This document shows, piece after piece, positions 55,668 through 63,845 of a DNA stretch of 64,000 nucleotides. The DNA lies in NCBI RefSeq assembly GCF_042677865.1, contig NZ_JBHUDD010000050.1, positions 1 through 64,000 of the forward strand, in the 5' to 3' direction. Under the pieces are notes generated by a model. It did no database searches and was not told the origin of the DNA. It was given only the letters and a program-made list of their open reading frames with translations. This DNA comes from Lutimaribacter salitolerans (GTDB taxonomy: Bacteria > Pseudomonadota > Alphaproteobacteria > Rhodobacterales > Rhodobacteraceae). Each line of letters begins with the position of its first letter. The stretch's first letter is position 1. Made by a program: the position numbers and the translations under genes.

Positions 55668-56539
55668 GTCTGGCGTTTGGCCTTGCCGAAGGTTTCGCGC
55701 TGCCAGACATAAAGCCCGGCCCCCACGATCACAAGCGCGCCCACGACCGTCCAGAGATCGGGGTATTCGCCAAAGAACAGCATCCCCCAGATCGTCGCGA
55801 ACAGCAGCCCTACATAGGCGAAGGGGGCCAGCATGCTGGCCTCGCCGATCCCCAGCGCGCGGATCAGGCACAGTTGCGACAGCGTGCCGAAGACCGCGAT
55901 CATGCCCATCAGCGTCCAGCCGATCAGACCGGGGTCGCGCCAGTAGAACGGCACGATGACGGTAAAGATGACCGCACCGAACAGCGCGGTATAGAGCAGC
56001 GAGGTCCAGGGGCTTTCGTTGCGCCCGACAAAGCGTGTCACGATGTTATAGGCCGAATAGCTGATCGCGGCGAGCAGCGGCAGTATGGCATAGGGCGAGA
56101 ACACCGCACTGCCCGGTCGGATGATGATCAGCGCGCCGATCAGCGCGGCACCGATGCCCAATGCGCGGCGCAGGCCGATCTTCTCGCCCAGAAACACCGC
56201 AGCCCCCAGGGTGATCAGCACCGGGTTGATGTTCATGATCGCCGTGGCCTCGGCCAAGCTGATGTAGGCCACGCCAAAGAAGAAGAACGTGGTGCCGAAC
56301 ATCAGGAAGATCGAGCGCGCAAGCTGCATCCAGGGATAATTCGTGCGCGCGACCGTGCGCAGGTTTGGCAGCACGAAAATCAGCACCATCGTGGCCTGCC
56401 CGGCATAGCGCGCCCAGATCGCGGGCACCGGTCCGGTATGGCGGGCCAGTTCCTTGGCTGTGGCATCCATGGCGGCGAAAAAGAAGATCGCGGTGATCAT
56501 CAGGGCGATGGCGCGCCCGGTCTGGCCCATCGGCATCAT
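55664..56539 (-). CDS. DMT superfamily (EamA) transporter
   Basis: A 291-residue permease with ten predicted membrane helices in two EamA repeats (for example IALMITAIFFFAAMDATAKELARHTG and PWMQLARSIFLMFGTTFFFFGVAYISLAEATAIMNINPVLITLGAAVFLGEKIGLRR). EamA proteins export amino acids or other metabolites; the substrate is unknown. It precedes and overlaps the acyltransferase gene. Any of three early ATGs could be the start. Confidence 0.9.
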   Translation of the reverse strand: MMPMGQTGRAIALMITAIFFFAAMDATAKELARHTGPVPAIWARYAGQATMVLIFVLPNLRTVARTNYPWMQLARSIFLMFGTTFFFFGVAYISLAEATAIMNINPVLITLGAAVFLGEKIGLRRALGIGAALIGALIIIRPGSAVFSPYAILPLLAAISYSAYNIVTRFVGRNESPWTSLLYTALFGAVIFTVIVPFYWRDPGLIGWTLMGMIAVFGTLSQLCLIRALGIGEASMLAPFAYVGLLFATIWGMLFFGEYPDLWTVVGALVIVGAGLYVWQRETFGKAKRQT

Positions 56540-56610
56540 CTGTCTGGCTGTGCTGCAGGTGTCATGACCTTGCTTTACGGGGCAGGGGCGGGGCTGTCCA
56601 GACGGGGTGG

Positions 56611-57675
56611 TTACGGATCGTCCTCGTCCGGGACCTGCATCGCGATCTCGCCCGCAGCTTCAAGATCGCGGATCGCGGCGATCACCGCGTTCTGCGCCTC
56701 TTCTCCGGGTTTTGTCTTGACCGGGGAAAGGTCGCCCATTTCCTCGCGCAGGCCGTCGGCCATGCGTTTCGAGATGTTGGCCAGCAGGAACTCGGCCGCC
56801 GCCAGCATGTCGCCGCCCGCGTCAGAGGCAAAGCGCAGGGCGGTGATCAGGGTCGGCTGTTCGACCACGCGCAGGATTTTCGGGACGTCGGTGGGGGCGA
56901 TGCGCGCAGGAATATCGGGGAAGGTAAAGATCGACTTGCGCACGCGGGCGGCGAATTCCTGATCCTCGTCATCCAGACCTTGCAGCAGGTCCTCTCGCGT
57001 GGCGGTGGCCGACAGGTTCAGGATTGCGCCCACCCGGCGTTCGGGCGTGTCGTCAAAGGCCTTGTCTGGCACGTCGTCCAATTGCGTCGCCAGCGACAGT
57101 CCGATCCGATAGACCGAATCGGGAGTGACCGCATCGGTCTGCGATACGGCATAGGTCATGCGGCGGGCGCGGTCACCGGGCAGCGCGCCCAGCAGTTCGG
57201 CAGCCTTGGGCGTTGCCAGCTTCGACAACACCACGGCAGAGACCTCGGTCGCTTCGCGGTCGATGATCTGCAGCAGTTGCGCGACATCGAGCGCGCGGAT
57301 GCGATCCCACGGGTCGCCAAGCTGGCGCACCCCGGCCTCGCGGCGCAGGCGGGCGGCGGTCTGGGGGCTGATCTTGCCATCAAGGTCGCTGAGCGCGCCG
57401 ATCAGCCCGCGCGGAAAGCTGAGGCCGATCTGCTCAAGCTCGGTCGCGAATTCACCGATCACATCGGCCAGCGTCCTGCGGTCGATCACGCGCATCTGGC
57501 CCAGTTGCTGGGTCAGCGCGGCTTGCAGATCTTCTGGCAGGTCTTCCAAAGAAAGCGGTGCGCCTTCATTCAGCAGAAAGCGCACCACGATGGCCGCCTT
57601 TTGGCGGCGGGTCAGGCGCGCCGTCCGGGGTTCAGGCGGTCGCGCGGTGTTGGAGAGGGGCGTCAACTGGGTCAT
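56611..57675 (-). CDS. fliG: Flagellar motor switch protein FliG (isolated copy)
   Basis: A 354-residue FliG. The middle and C-terminal armadillo-like domains are clear: SAVVLSKLATPKAAELLGALPGDRARRMTYAV, FAARVRKSIFTFPDIPARI and LANISKRMADGLREEMGDLSPVKTKPGEEAQNAVIAAIRDLEAAGEI. The EHPQ motif of the middle domain is not conserved (REATEV instead). FliG transmits torque in the flagellar rotor. No other flagellar gene is in the window, so this is either a displaced single copy or a second paralogue. GAGGA lies five bases before the ATG at 57675. Confidence 0.88.
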   Translation of the reverse strand: MTQLTPLSNTARPPEPRTARLTRRQKAAIVVRFLLNEGAPLSLEDLPEDLQAALTQQLGQMRVIDRRTLADVIGEFATELEQIGLSFPRGLIGALSDLDGKISPQTAARLRREAGVRQLGDPWDRIRALDVAQLLQIIDREATEVSAVVLSKLATPKAAELLGALPGDRARRMTYAVSQTDAVTPDSVYRIGLSLATQLDDVPDKAFDDTPERRVGAILNLSATATREDLLQGLDDEDQEFAARVRKSIFTFPDIPARIAPTDVPKILRVVEQPTLITALRFASDAGGDMLAAAEFLLANISKRMADGLREEMGDLSPVKTKPGEEAQNAVIAAIRDLEAAGEIAMQVPDEDDP

Positions 57676-57746
57676 GCCTGTCCTCGGCTGGCTGGTAGCG
57701 CCAGATAATCGGACAGGCGTAAAGAAACCCTTTCGCCCCTGTTGGT

Positions 57747-57905
57747 TTAGCTGTTGACCTGAGCGGTGCAGGACTGGCTTGCGCTGTCCCAGACGGTGCC
57801 TTCGGCGCAGGACATCGCCTGATGGGTCTTGCCTGCGCACATGGCCGAGGCCAGGGCAGGGGCGGTGATCAGGGCCAGAGCGGCCAGTGCAGTCTTCATG
57901 GTCAT
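57747..57905 (-). CDS. Small secreted Cys-containing protein
   Basis: A 52-residue protein. The signal peptide is MTMKTALAALALITAPALASA, and the mature peptide of about 30 residues has three cysteines in CAGKTHQAMSCAEGTVWDSASQSC. This pattern (short, 'SCAEGTvwDsasqsC') recalls a chitin-binding peritrophin-type repeat and recurs in Rhodobacterales as a conserved small protein. The role is unknown. GGAG seven bases before the ATG at 57905 supports translation. Confidence 0.75.
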   Translation of the reverse strand: MTMKTALAALALITAPALASAMCAGKTHQAMSCAEGTVWDSASQSCTAQVNS

Positions 57906-58031
57906 TCTCTCTCTCCTGTTGGCGTCTACAACATGGCTTAGAATAGCACGGGTTGACCCAAGGTCAAAACCCGCAGTGCGATGCCGGGTGATCAGGCGCG
58001 GCACCTGCATGTTTTTGCGGCGCTCAACCCT

Positions 58032-59339
58032 TCAGCATTCGCCGAAGACGCGGGTAAAGATCGTGTCGACATGCTTGGTGTGATAGGCCAGATCGAATTT
58101 TTCCTCGATCTCCTCGGGCGACAGGGCGGCCGTCACCTCGGGGTCGCCCAGCAGTTCGGTCTTGAAATCGCGCCCCTGCTCCCAGACCTTCATCGCGTTG
58201 CGTTGCACCAGCGTATAGGCATCCTCGCGCGAGACACCGGCCTGCGTCAGCGCCAGCAGCACGCGCTGGCTCATCACCAGGCCGCGGAACTTGTTCATGT
58301 TTTCCAGCATCGTGTCGGGATAGATCACCAGCTTGTCGATCACCTGGGTCAGCCGGTGCAGGGCGAAATCCAGCGTCACGGTGGTGTCGGGGCCGATGGC
58401 GCGCTCGACCGAGCTGTGGCTGATGTCGCGCTCGTGCCACAGGGCCACGTTTTCCATCGCCGGGATCACCGACATCCGCACCAGCCGCGCCAGCCCGGTC
58501 AGGTTTTCGGTAAGCACCGGGTTGCGCTTGTGCGGCATCGCGCTGGAGCCTTTCTGGCCCTTGCTGAAGAACTCTTCCGCCTCCAGCACCTCGGTGCGCT
58601 GCATGTGCCGGATCTCGATGGCGATATTCTCGATGCTGCTGGCGATCACGCCCAGCGTGGCAAAGAACATCGCATGCCGGTCGCGCGGGATCACCTGCGT
58701 GCTGATCGGTTCGGGCTTCAGCCCCATCATCGAGCAGACATGGCTTTCGACATTCGGATCGATATTGGCAAAGGTGCCCACAGCGCCGGAAATCGCGCCG
58801 GTGGCGATCTCTTCGCGGGCGCGTTGCAGGCGCAGGCGGTTGCGGCGCATCTCGGCGTAGAACCGCGCAAAGGTCAGCCCCATGGTGGTGGGTTCGGCAT
58901 GGATGCCGTGGCTGCGACCGATGCGGATATCCATCTTGTGCTCGAAGGCGCGGCGGCGCAGCGCCTCGAGCAGCTCGTCCATGTCCACCAGCAGGATGTC
59001 GCAGGCGCGGGTCAGCTGGATGTTGTAGGTGGTGTCCAGCACGTCGGAACTGGTCATGCCCTGATGGACGAACCGCGCCGCGTCGCTGCCCACATGCTCG
59101 GCCAGATGCGTCAGGAAGGCGATAACGTCATGCTTGGTCACGGCCTCGATCTCGTCGATGCGGGCCACGTCGAATTCGACGTCCTTGGCGGCCCAGACGG
59201 CCTCGGCGTTTTCGCGGGGGATGACATCCATCTCGGCCATGGCATCGCAGGCGTGGGCCTCGATCTCGAACCAGATGCGGAACTTGGTTTCGGGCGACCA
59301 GATGGCCACCATGTCGGGGCGGGAATAGCGGGGGATCAT
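58032..59339 (-). CDS. purB: Adenylosuccinate lyase
   Basis: A 435-residue fumarase/aspartase-superfamily enzyme. The signature loop is SSAMPHKRNPVLTENL (around residue 265), with a catalytic His in GRSHGIHAEPTTMGL and the opening IPRYSRPDMVAIWSPETKFRIWFEIEAHA. It acts twice in purine synthesis, splitting SAICAR and adenylosuccinate. The start at 59339 gives the family N-terminus. It stands alone on the minus strand, with no other purine gene beside it. Confidence 0.97.
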   Translation of the reverse strand: MIPRYSRPDMVAIWSPETKFRIWFEIEAHACDAMAEMDVIPRENAEAVWAAKDVEFDVARIDEIEAVTKHDVIAFLTHLAEHVGSDAARFVHQGMTSSDVLDTTYNIQLTRACDILLVDMDELLEALRRRAFEHKMDIRIGRSHGIHAEPTTMGLTFARFYAEMRRNRLRLQRAREEIATGAISGAVGTFANIDPNVESHVCSMMGLKPEPISTQVIPRDRHAMFFATLGVIASSIENIAIEIRHMQRTEVLEAEEFFSKGQKGSSAMPHKRNPVLTENLTGLARLVRMSVIPAMENVALWHERDISHSSVERAIGPDTTVTLDFALHRLTQVIDKLVIYPDTMLENMNKFRGLVMSQRVLLALTQAGVSREDAYTLVQRNAMKVWEQGRDFKTELLGDPEVTAALSPEEIEEKFDLAYHTKHVDTIFTRVFGEC

Positions 59340-59466
59340 CGGTTGGGCCTTTCGCTTTGCGGGGTGCCTGCGTGCGCGTTCTAACGCCCGGTCCCGGCGG
59401 GGGCAAGCGGACCGCGCAGGCACGCCGGGCGAAAAGCCGCGTCGCGCGATGGGGCAGGGCGGTCTG

Positions 59467-60678
59467 TCAGAGCAGTTCCGTGATCACGGTCGAGGACCGC
59501 TCCAGCGTGCGATGCACCGGGCAGCGATCCGCGATCTCGCCCAGCCGTGCGCGCTGATCTGCCGACAGGGCTCCGGTCAGGGTGATCCGGCGGGTGAAGC
59601 GGTCGATCTTGTCGCCACTGGCCCCGCCCGCATCCTGCGCATGCACCTTGTCGTGGCAGATGTCGACGGCCACATGCTCCAGCGGCCAGCCCTTGCGCCG
59701 CGCATACATGCGGATCGTCATCGAGGTGCAGGCCCCCAGACCCGCCGCAAGAAACCCGTAAGGCGACATGCCGCGATTGGTGCCACCATAGGCCACGGGC
59801 TCGTCGGCCAGCGCGTGGTGATGCGGGCCCGACTGGATGTCCTGCAAGAAGCCTTGCGGATCGGCCTCGGACACGCGCAGCACGCCTTCGGGGGCGCCCG
59901 GTGGCGGGGCAGGCGGTGTCAGCGTCAGGTAGCGCCCGGCCCATGCGGCGATCACCTCGGCGGCGTATTCCGCATCGCGTGGGGCGCTGATCAGGTGATC
60001 GGCATCGTCCAGCGTGACAAAGCTCTTGGGATGCTTCTTGGCCATGAAGATTTGCGTGGCATTCTCGATCCCCACCACCTCGTCACGCGGGGCATGCATC
60101 ACCAGCAGGGCGGCGCGCATCTGGGCCAGCGCGGCGTCCAGCGCCTCGGCCTGCACATCCTGGACGAACTTGTGCCCGATGCAGAACTCTCGCCCGCCCA
60201 GATCGACCTTGGCGGTGCCATGCTCGGCGATTGCCGTCAACGCGTCTGCAAAGTTGTCCATCACATGGCCGGGATCATGCGGCGCGCCCAGCGTGACCAC
60301 CGCGCGCACGCTGTCGATCCGTCCCGCCGCCCGGATCACCGCGGCCCCGCCCAGGCTGTGCCCGATCAACAGGCCGGGGGGCATGCCGCGCCCGGCCAGA
60401 TAGGTGGCTGCGTGCTCCAGATCCTCGATGTTCGAGGTGAACGACGTATTGGCGAACTCGCCCTCGCTGTGGCCCAGCCCGGTGAAATCAAAGCGCAGCA
60501 CCGCGATCCCCATCATGGCCAGCCGCCGCGCGATGCGCCGGGCGGCCGGGATATCCTTTGAACAGGTGAAGCAATGGGCAAATATCGCGGTGGCCAGATG
60601 CGGCCCGTCGGGCAGGTCCAGCCGCGCAGCAAGGCTGTCGCCGTCATGGCCGGCAAAGGTGATACGTTCGGTGGGCAT
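59467..60678 (-). CDS. Alpha/beta hydrolase-OsmC fusion protein
   Basis: A 403-residue two-domain protein. Residues 1-255 form an alpha/beta hydrolase with nucleophile Ser108 (GHSLGG), Asp in MHAPRDEVV and His in DDADHLI. Residues 280-403 form an OsmC-type domain with the two redox cysteines C317 (GLGACTSM) and C386 (DRCPVHRTLE). OsmC/Ohr proteins reduce organic peroxides. The hydrolase part could release or handle acyl peroxides. This fusion is known in several bacteria under the name 'bifunctional alpha/beta hydrolase/OsmC'. It is a single gene here. Confidence 0.92.
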   Translation of the reverse strand: MPTERITFAGHDGDSLAARLDLPDGPHLATAIFAHCFTCSKDIPAARRIARRLAMMGIAVLRFDFTGLGHSEGEFANTSFTSNIEDLEHAATYLAGRGMPPGLLIGHSLGGAAVIRAAGRIDSVRAVVTLGAPHDPGHVMDNFADALTAIAEHGTAKVDLGGREFCIGHKFVQDVQAEALDAALAQMRAALLVMHAPRDEVVGIENATQIFMAKKHPKSFVTLDDADHLISAPRDAEYAAEVIAAWAGRYLTLTPPAPPPGAPEGVLRVSEADPQGFLQDIQSGPHHHALADEPVAYGGTNRGMSPYGFLAAGLGACTSMTIRMYARRKGWPLEHVAVDICHDKVHAQDAGGASGDKIDRFTRRITLTGALSADQRARLGEIADRCPVHRTLERSSTVITELL

Positions 60679-60810
60679 TGCTGTCTCCGGTGGCAGGCAG
60701 GGATGTGGGGTGGCGCGGTCAAGGTGCGGGGCCGGTCGGGGCTGCGCAACCCCTGTGTCATGTGCGTCACGGGATGGTGAGGCGCGGTCAAGTTGCGTGA
60801 CAGAGTCAAC

Positions 60811-60824
60811 TTAATCTGGATCAT
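60811..60824. promoter_or_regulatory. FNR/FnrL-like box
   Basis: TTAATCTGGATCAT matches the FNR consensus TTGATNNNNATCAA at eight of ten positions. It lies about 80 bases before the small gene at 60897. Candidate oxygen-responsive control; no transcription start is known. Confidence 0.4.
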
Positions 60825-60896
60825 TGCGGGAATCTGCCAGCGCAGCTAGCCTGACCTCGGAGCGTGGGAACAGCCGAACCCATAGGGGACAAAGCC

Positions 60897-61100
60897 ATGT
60901 TGCAACAGAACAACCAGCCGCAGGATCGGGGCGGGGAGGCCTGGATCCTTTTTCGTCCCGGTCTGGTCCTGCCGCCACCGCCCTTGCCGGAGCCGATTTG
61001 CGACTGCCATTCCGTCGGCGATCGCGTGATAAGGCGCGTCGTCGAGGACCGCGTGCTGCCGGAACTTCTGGCCCGCTTTCGTCAGCGCGGGCAGGGCTAG
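60897..61100 (+). CDS. Small hypothetical protein
   Basis: A 67-residue protein (MLQQNNQPQDRGGEAWILFRPG...) with a proline cluster (LPPPPLPEPICDC) and a basic C-terminal helix (VIRRVVEDRVLPELLARFRQ). No family is recognised. Support comes from a good ribosome site, AGGGGA, seven bases before the ATG, and from the FNR-like box upstream. Overlapping ORFs on the other strand look less natural. It could still be non-coding. Confidence 0.45.
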   Translation: MLQQNNQPQDRGGEAWILFRPGLVLPPPPLPEPICDCHSVGDRVIRRVVEDRVLPELLARFRQRGQG

Positions 61101-61136
61101 GAACGACGGGGTCACGCCCCCGGCGCCTGTCGCGGG

Positions 61137-61176
61137 CTGTCATGCAACTGTCCCGAAAGTGTCACCGGACTGTTGC
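61137..61176 (+). promoter_or_regulatory. Pho box upstream of the glycerophosphodiesterase gene
   Basis: Four seven-base units are spaced by exactly four bases: CTGTCAT (61137), CTGTCCC (61148), GTGTCAC (61159) and CTGTTGC (61170). This 11-bp periodic array matches the PhoB binding consensus CTGTCATNNNNCTGTCAT. It ends 46 bases before the start codon of the phosphodiesterase, leaving room for a -10 near 61180-61190. Together with the gene's function, this strongly suggests control by phosphate starvation. Confidence 0.85.
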
Positions 61177-61222
61177 AAGCTGCTACGAGTGCTGGCGGAC
61201 AACACTCGATGGGAGAGATCAC

Positions 61223-62455
61223 ATGCTTATCAAGCCGATGCTGGCCCTGTGCGTGGCGTCCACAGCGATTGCCGGTGCCGCGATGGCCGAAGGCACCACC
61301 TATGGCCCGCGCCCGTTCTACCTGATCGACCGGATGCACGATGGCCCGCTGAAGGAAAAGCTGGCAAGCTGCACCGGCCAGGCGCCTTCGATGTCGAAAT
61401 TTTCAATCGGGCACCGTGGCGCGCCTTTGCAGTTTCCCGAGCATACGGTCGAGTCCAATGTCGCTGCCGCGCGCATGGGCGCGGGTATCTTGGAATGCGA
61501 CGTGACCTTTACCGCCGACAAGGAGCTGGTCTGCCGACACGCCCAGAACGATCTGCACACCACTACCGACATCCTGGCCACCGATCTGGCCACGAAATGC
61601 ACCAAGCCGTTCAGCCCGGCCTCGGGCAACCGGAATGCCAGCGCCGAGTGCCGCGCCAGCGACATCACCCTTGCCGAGTTCCGAACGCTGACGGCCAAGA
61701 TGGATGCCGCCAACACCAAGGGCACGACCGTGGCCGAGTACATGGACGGCACGGCAGGCTGGCGCACCGACCTGTATTCGGTTCAGGACGGCACCTTGAT
61801 GACCCATGCGGAATCGATTGCCCTGTTCGACAGCCTGGGCGCCGATTTCACGCCCGAGCTCAAAAGCGCCTCGGTCGACATGCCCCATGACGGGTTCAGC
61901 CAGGCCGATTATGCGCAAAAGATGATCGACGACTACAAGGCCGCCGGAATCGATCCTGCCCGTGTCTGGGTGCAGTCGTTCGATCTGGACGATGTAAAAT
62001 ACTGGATCGAGAACGAGCCGGAGTTCGGCGCGCAGGCGGTCTATCTGGACGACCGCTATGCCGAGTCGGACGAGGACGAGGGCCTGATCGATTACATGGA
62101 CCCGGCGACCTTCAAGCCGACCATGCAGGAACTGGCGGACATGGGCGTGAAATACATCGCACCGCCGATGTGGATGCTGCTGACGCTGGACGACGCGGGC
62201 AACATGGTGGCCAGCCCCTATGCGACCGAGGCGCAGGCCGCGGGCTTGAACGTCATCACTTGGACACTGGAACCCTCGGGGCCGTTGATCAACGGCGGCG
62301 GCTGGTACTTCCAGTCTGTCAGAGAGGCCATCGACACCGATGGCGACTATTTCACCATCCTGCACGCCCTGCGCGAAGAGGCCGGTGTCGTGGGGGTGTT
62401 CAGCGACTGGCCCGCGACCGTGACCTATTATGCCAACTGCATCGGTCTGGACTGA
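61223..62455 (+). CDS. Secreted glycerophosphodiester phosphodiesterase (GlpQ-like)
   Basis: A 410-residue exported enzyme. The signal peptide is MLIKPMLALCVASTAIAGAAMA. The GDPD barrel starts with FSIGHRGAPLQFPEHTVES (catalytic His-Arg and Glu) and ILECDVTFTADKELVCRHAQNDL (metal ligands Glu/Asp and the second His). A long insert with paired cysteines (CTKPFSPASGNRNASAEC) suggests a periplasmic disulfide. It splits glycerophosphodiesters from phospholipids to recover glycerol-3-phosphate. GGGAGAG precedes the ATG. The Pho box upstream fits a phosphate-scavenging role. Confidence 0.92.
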   Translation: MLIKPMLALCVASTAIAGAAMAEGTTYGPRPFYLIDRMHDGPLKEKLASCTGQAPSMSKFSIGHRGAPLQFPEHTVESNVAAARMGAGILECDVTFTADKELVCRHAQNDLHTTTDILATDLATKCTKPFSPASGNRNASAECRASDITLAEFRTLTAKMDAANTKGTTVAEYMDGTAGWRTDLYSVQDGTLMTHAESIALFDSLGADFTPELKSASVDMPHDGFSQADYAQKMIDDYKAAGIDPARVWVQSFDLDDVKYWIENEPEFGAQAVYLDDRYAESDEDEGLIDYMDPATFKPTMQELADMGVKYIAPPMWMLLTLDDAGNMVASPYATEAQAAGLNVITWTLEPSGPLINGGGWYFQSVREAIDTDGDYFTILHALREEAGVVGVFSDWPATVTYYANCIGLD

Positions 62456-62468
62456 GACGATCGGGTGG

Positions 62469-62520
62469 GCGCGCTTTTGCGGGTGCGCCCACCCGCCCAC
62501 TCGCACCCGCAAAAGCGCGC
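62469..62520. repeat. Perfect 19-bp inverted repeat after the GDPD gene
   Basis: The arm GCGCGCTTTTGCGGGTGCG (62469-62487) and its exact complement (62502-62520) flank a 14-base loop. It starts 13 bases after the stop codon and could end transcription, though it has no trailing T-run. Confidence 0.85.
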
Positions 62521-62559
62521 GTGCCTGCGCCTGAGGTGTGTGCAGGTCGCGAGTGCGGG

Positions 62560-62593
62560 AGCCTCCGGCGGGAGTTTGTCTAGCAAGATGAAG
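62560..62593. repeat. Intergenic dispersed repeat, copy E
   Basis: GCCTCCGGCGGGAGTTTG is followed by AGCAAGATGAAG. The second part matches copy D (GGAGTTT...GCAAGATGAAG), and the first matches copy C. It lies between the GDPD and DUF3445 genes. Confidence 0.7.
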
Positions 62594-62636
62594 CAGGGGT
62601 CTTTTCCTTGGCGGCGCACGGCGCTAATCCTGTCGC

Positions 62637-63371
62637 ATGATCCTGCAATCGCACATCCCCTATGACGTTTCGCCCAAGGCGCTGCCCGGCATGGCCCCGA
62701 TGGCCCCAGATGACTGGATTTGGGTCGATGACGCCTTTGGCCCGCAGATGGTCGAGCGGGCTCGGCTGCTGACGGATCGGCGCGATGATGTGCTGGCGCT
62801 GGATGACAGCGCGCGGCCGGCGGCAGACGAGTTGCTGGAGACCATTATGGAGCATCTTGATGCCCATCCCGATTACACGGTTTGCGGCGCGCAGGTGATC
62901 CGCCCCGATGGCGTGACCGTGGCGGTGGACCGGCGCGATCCGATGGGCACGTTGGGCATCCTGGTGCAGCAGGATCTGTGCATTTTGCAAAAACAGGGCG
63001 ACGAGCATGTGCTGACCGGCGCTGTCTTGTGCTTTCCGTCCTACTGGACCCTGTCCGAAAAGATCATGCGCCCGATGGTGCGCATCCATCTTCCGGTCGA
63101 CATGTATGATGACAACATCGCCCGCCGCGTGCAGCGGCTGTTTGACGGGATCAAGCCGGGCCGCCCGATGTGGCGGTTCAATGCGCATCTGTATGATGAT
63201 CCGACCTTGTTCACGCCCCGGCGCGAGGCCGATCGCTATCCGCGTGCACACAACCCCGAAGGCGCCTATCTGCGCAGCGAACGGCAGACCCTGTGGCGCC
63301 TGCCCGAGACCGGCGCGGTGATCTTTGGCATCCATACCTTCATGGTGCGGCGCAAGACCGCCGCGACCTGA
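62637..63371 (+). CDS. DUF3445 heme-dependent oxidative N-demethylase-like protein
   Basis: A 244-residue DUF3445 protein. Family marks are the opening IPYDVSPKALPGMAPMAPDDWIWVDD, the centre VLCFPSYWTLSEKIMRPMVRIHLPVDMYD, and the close YLRSERQTLWRLPETGAVIFGIHTFMV. A few members act as heme-dependent oxidative demethylases on amines; the rest are uncharacterised. The substrate here is unknown. The ORF starts one or two bases after a short non-coding stretch, and the start at 62637 fits the family. Confidence 0.82.
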   Translation: MILQSHIPYDVSPKALPGMAPMAPDDWIWVDDAFGPQMVERARLLTDRRDDVLALDDSARPAADELLETIMEHLDAHPDYTVCGAQVIRPDGVTVAVDRRDPMGTLGILVQQDLCILQKQGDEHVLTGAVLCFPSYWTLSEKIMRPMVRIHLPVDMYDDNIARRVQRLFDGIKPGRPMWRFNAHLYDDPTLFTPRREADRYPRAHNPEGAYLRSERQTLWRLPETGAVIFGIHTFMVRRKTAAT

Positions 63372-63395
63372 CCGGCAGGCCGCGACGGCGTGGCA

Positions 63396-63845
63396 TCAGT
63401 CGGTGTGCAGAACCACATGCGGCTGACCATCCGACGTGTGTTCAGGCGTCACGCCCTGGCCGTTCACGGTACAGCGCACCTGACGACGCAGGTTGCTGAG
63501 CCCGGCAAAGGGGATCACGTCAACAGGCGCGTCAAAGACCAGCACCAAGCGCCAGAAGCCGCCGCTGGCCTGGTCGACCGCCTTGATCCGTCCAGCAAAG
63601 GGCTGGCCAAGATAGAGGCCGGACACACGTTGCCCGATCTGCCAGCGTGGTGTCGGGCCGGATGTTTCCGGGGCCGCGGCCGACAGGGTGTTCCAGTCGC
63701 GAAAGCCCCATTGGCGGGCCAGCGCCTCGAGTGCGGCGGCGTGGCTGAGAGGCGTGCCGCCTTGTGTCATTGTCTCGCGCAGGCGCCGCGCCTGTTGCTT
63801 GAGTTGCGCGCGCGTCGGCACGGGGGGCGAAAGTGTCGGGGTCAT
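63396..63845 (-). CDS. Conserved protein of the 'glyoxalase superfamily protein' type
   Basis: A 149-residue soluble protein. Its N-terminal part, RAQLKQQARRLRETMTQGGTPLSHAAALEALARQWGFRDWNTLSAA, is a helical module found in several Rhodobacterales proteins labelled 'glyoxalase superfamily protein'. A C-terminal beta-rich domain follows (GQRVSGLYLGQPFAGRIKAVDQASGGFWRLVLVFDAPVDVIPF). I see no glyoxalase metal site. AGGAG seven bases upstream supports the ATG at 63845. The right end of the window (63846-64000) shows no further gene. Confidence 0.7.
   Translation of the reverse strand: MTPTLSPPVPTRAQLKQQARRLRETMTQGGTPLSHAAALEALARQWGFRDWNTLSAAAPETSGPTPRWQIGQRVSGLYLGQPFAGRIKAVDQASGGFWRLVLVFDAPVDVIPFAGLSNLRRQVRCTVNGQGVTPEHTSDGQPHVVLHTD

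Noticed and set aside
60811..61143. Minus-strand ORFs of 89-110 codons over the FNR-like box and small gene
   Set aside because: Arg/Pro-rich composition, no ribosome site, and they would cover a likely promoter.
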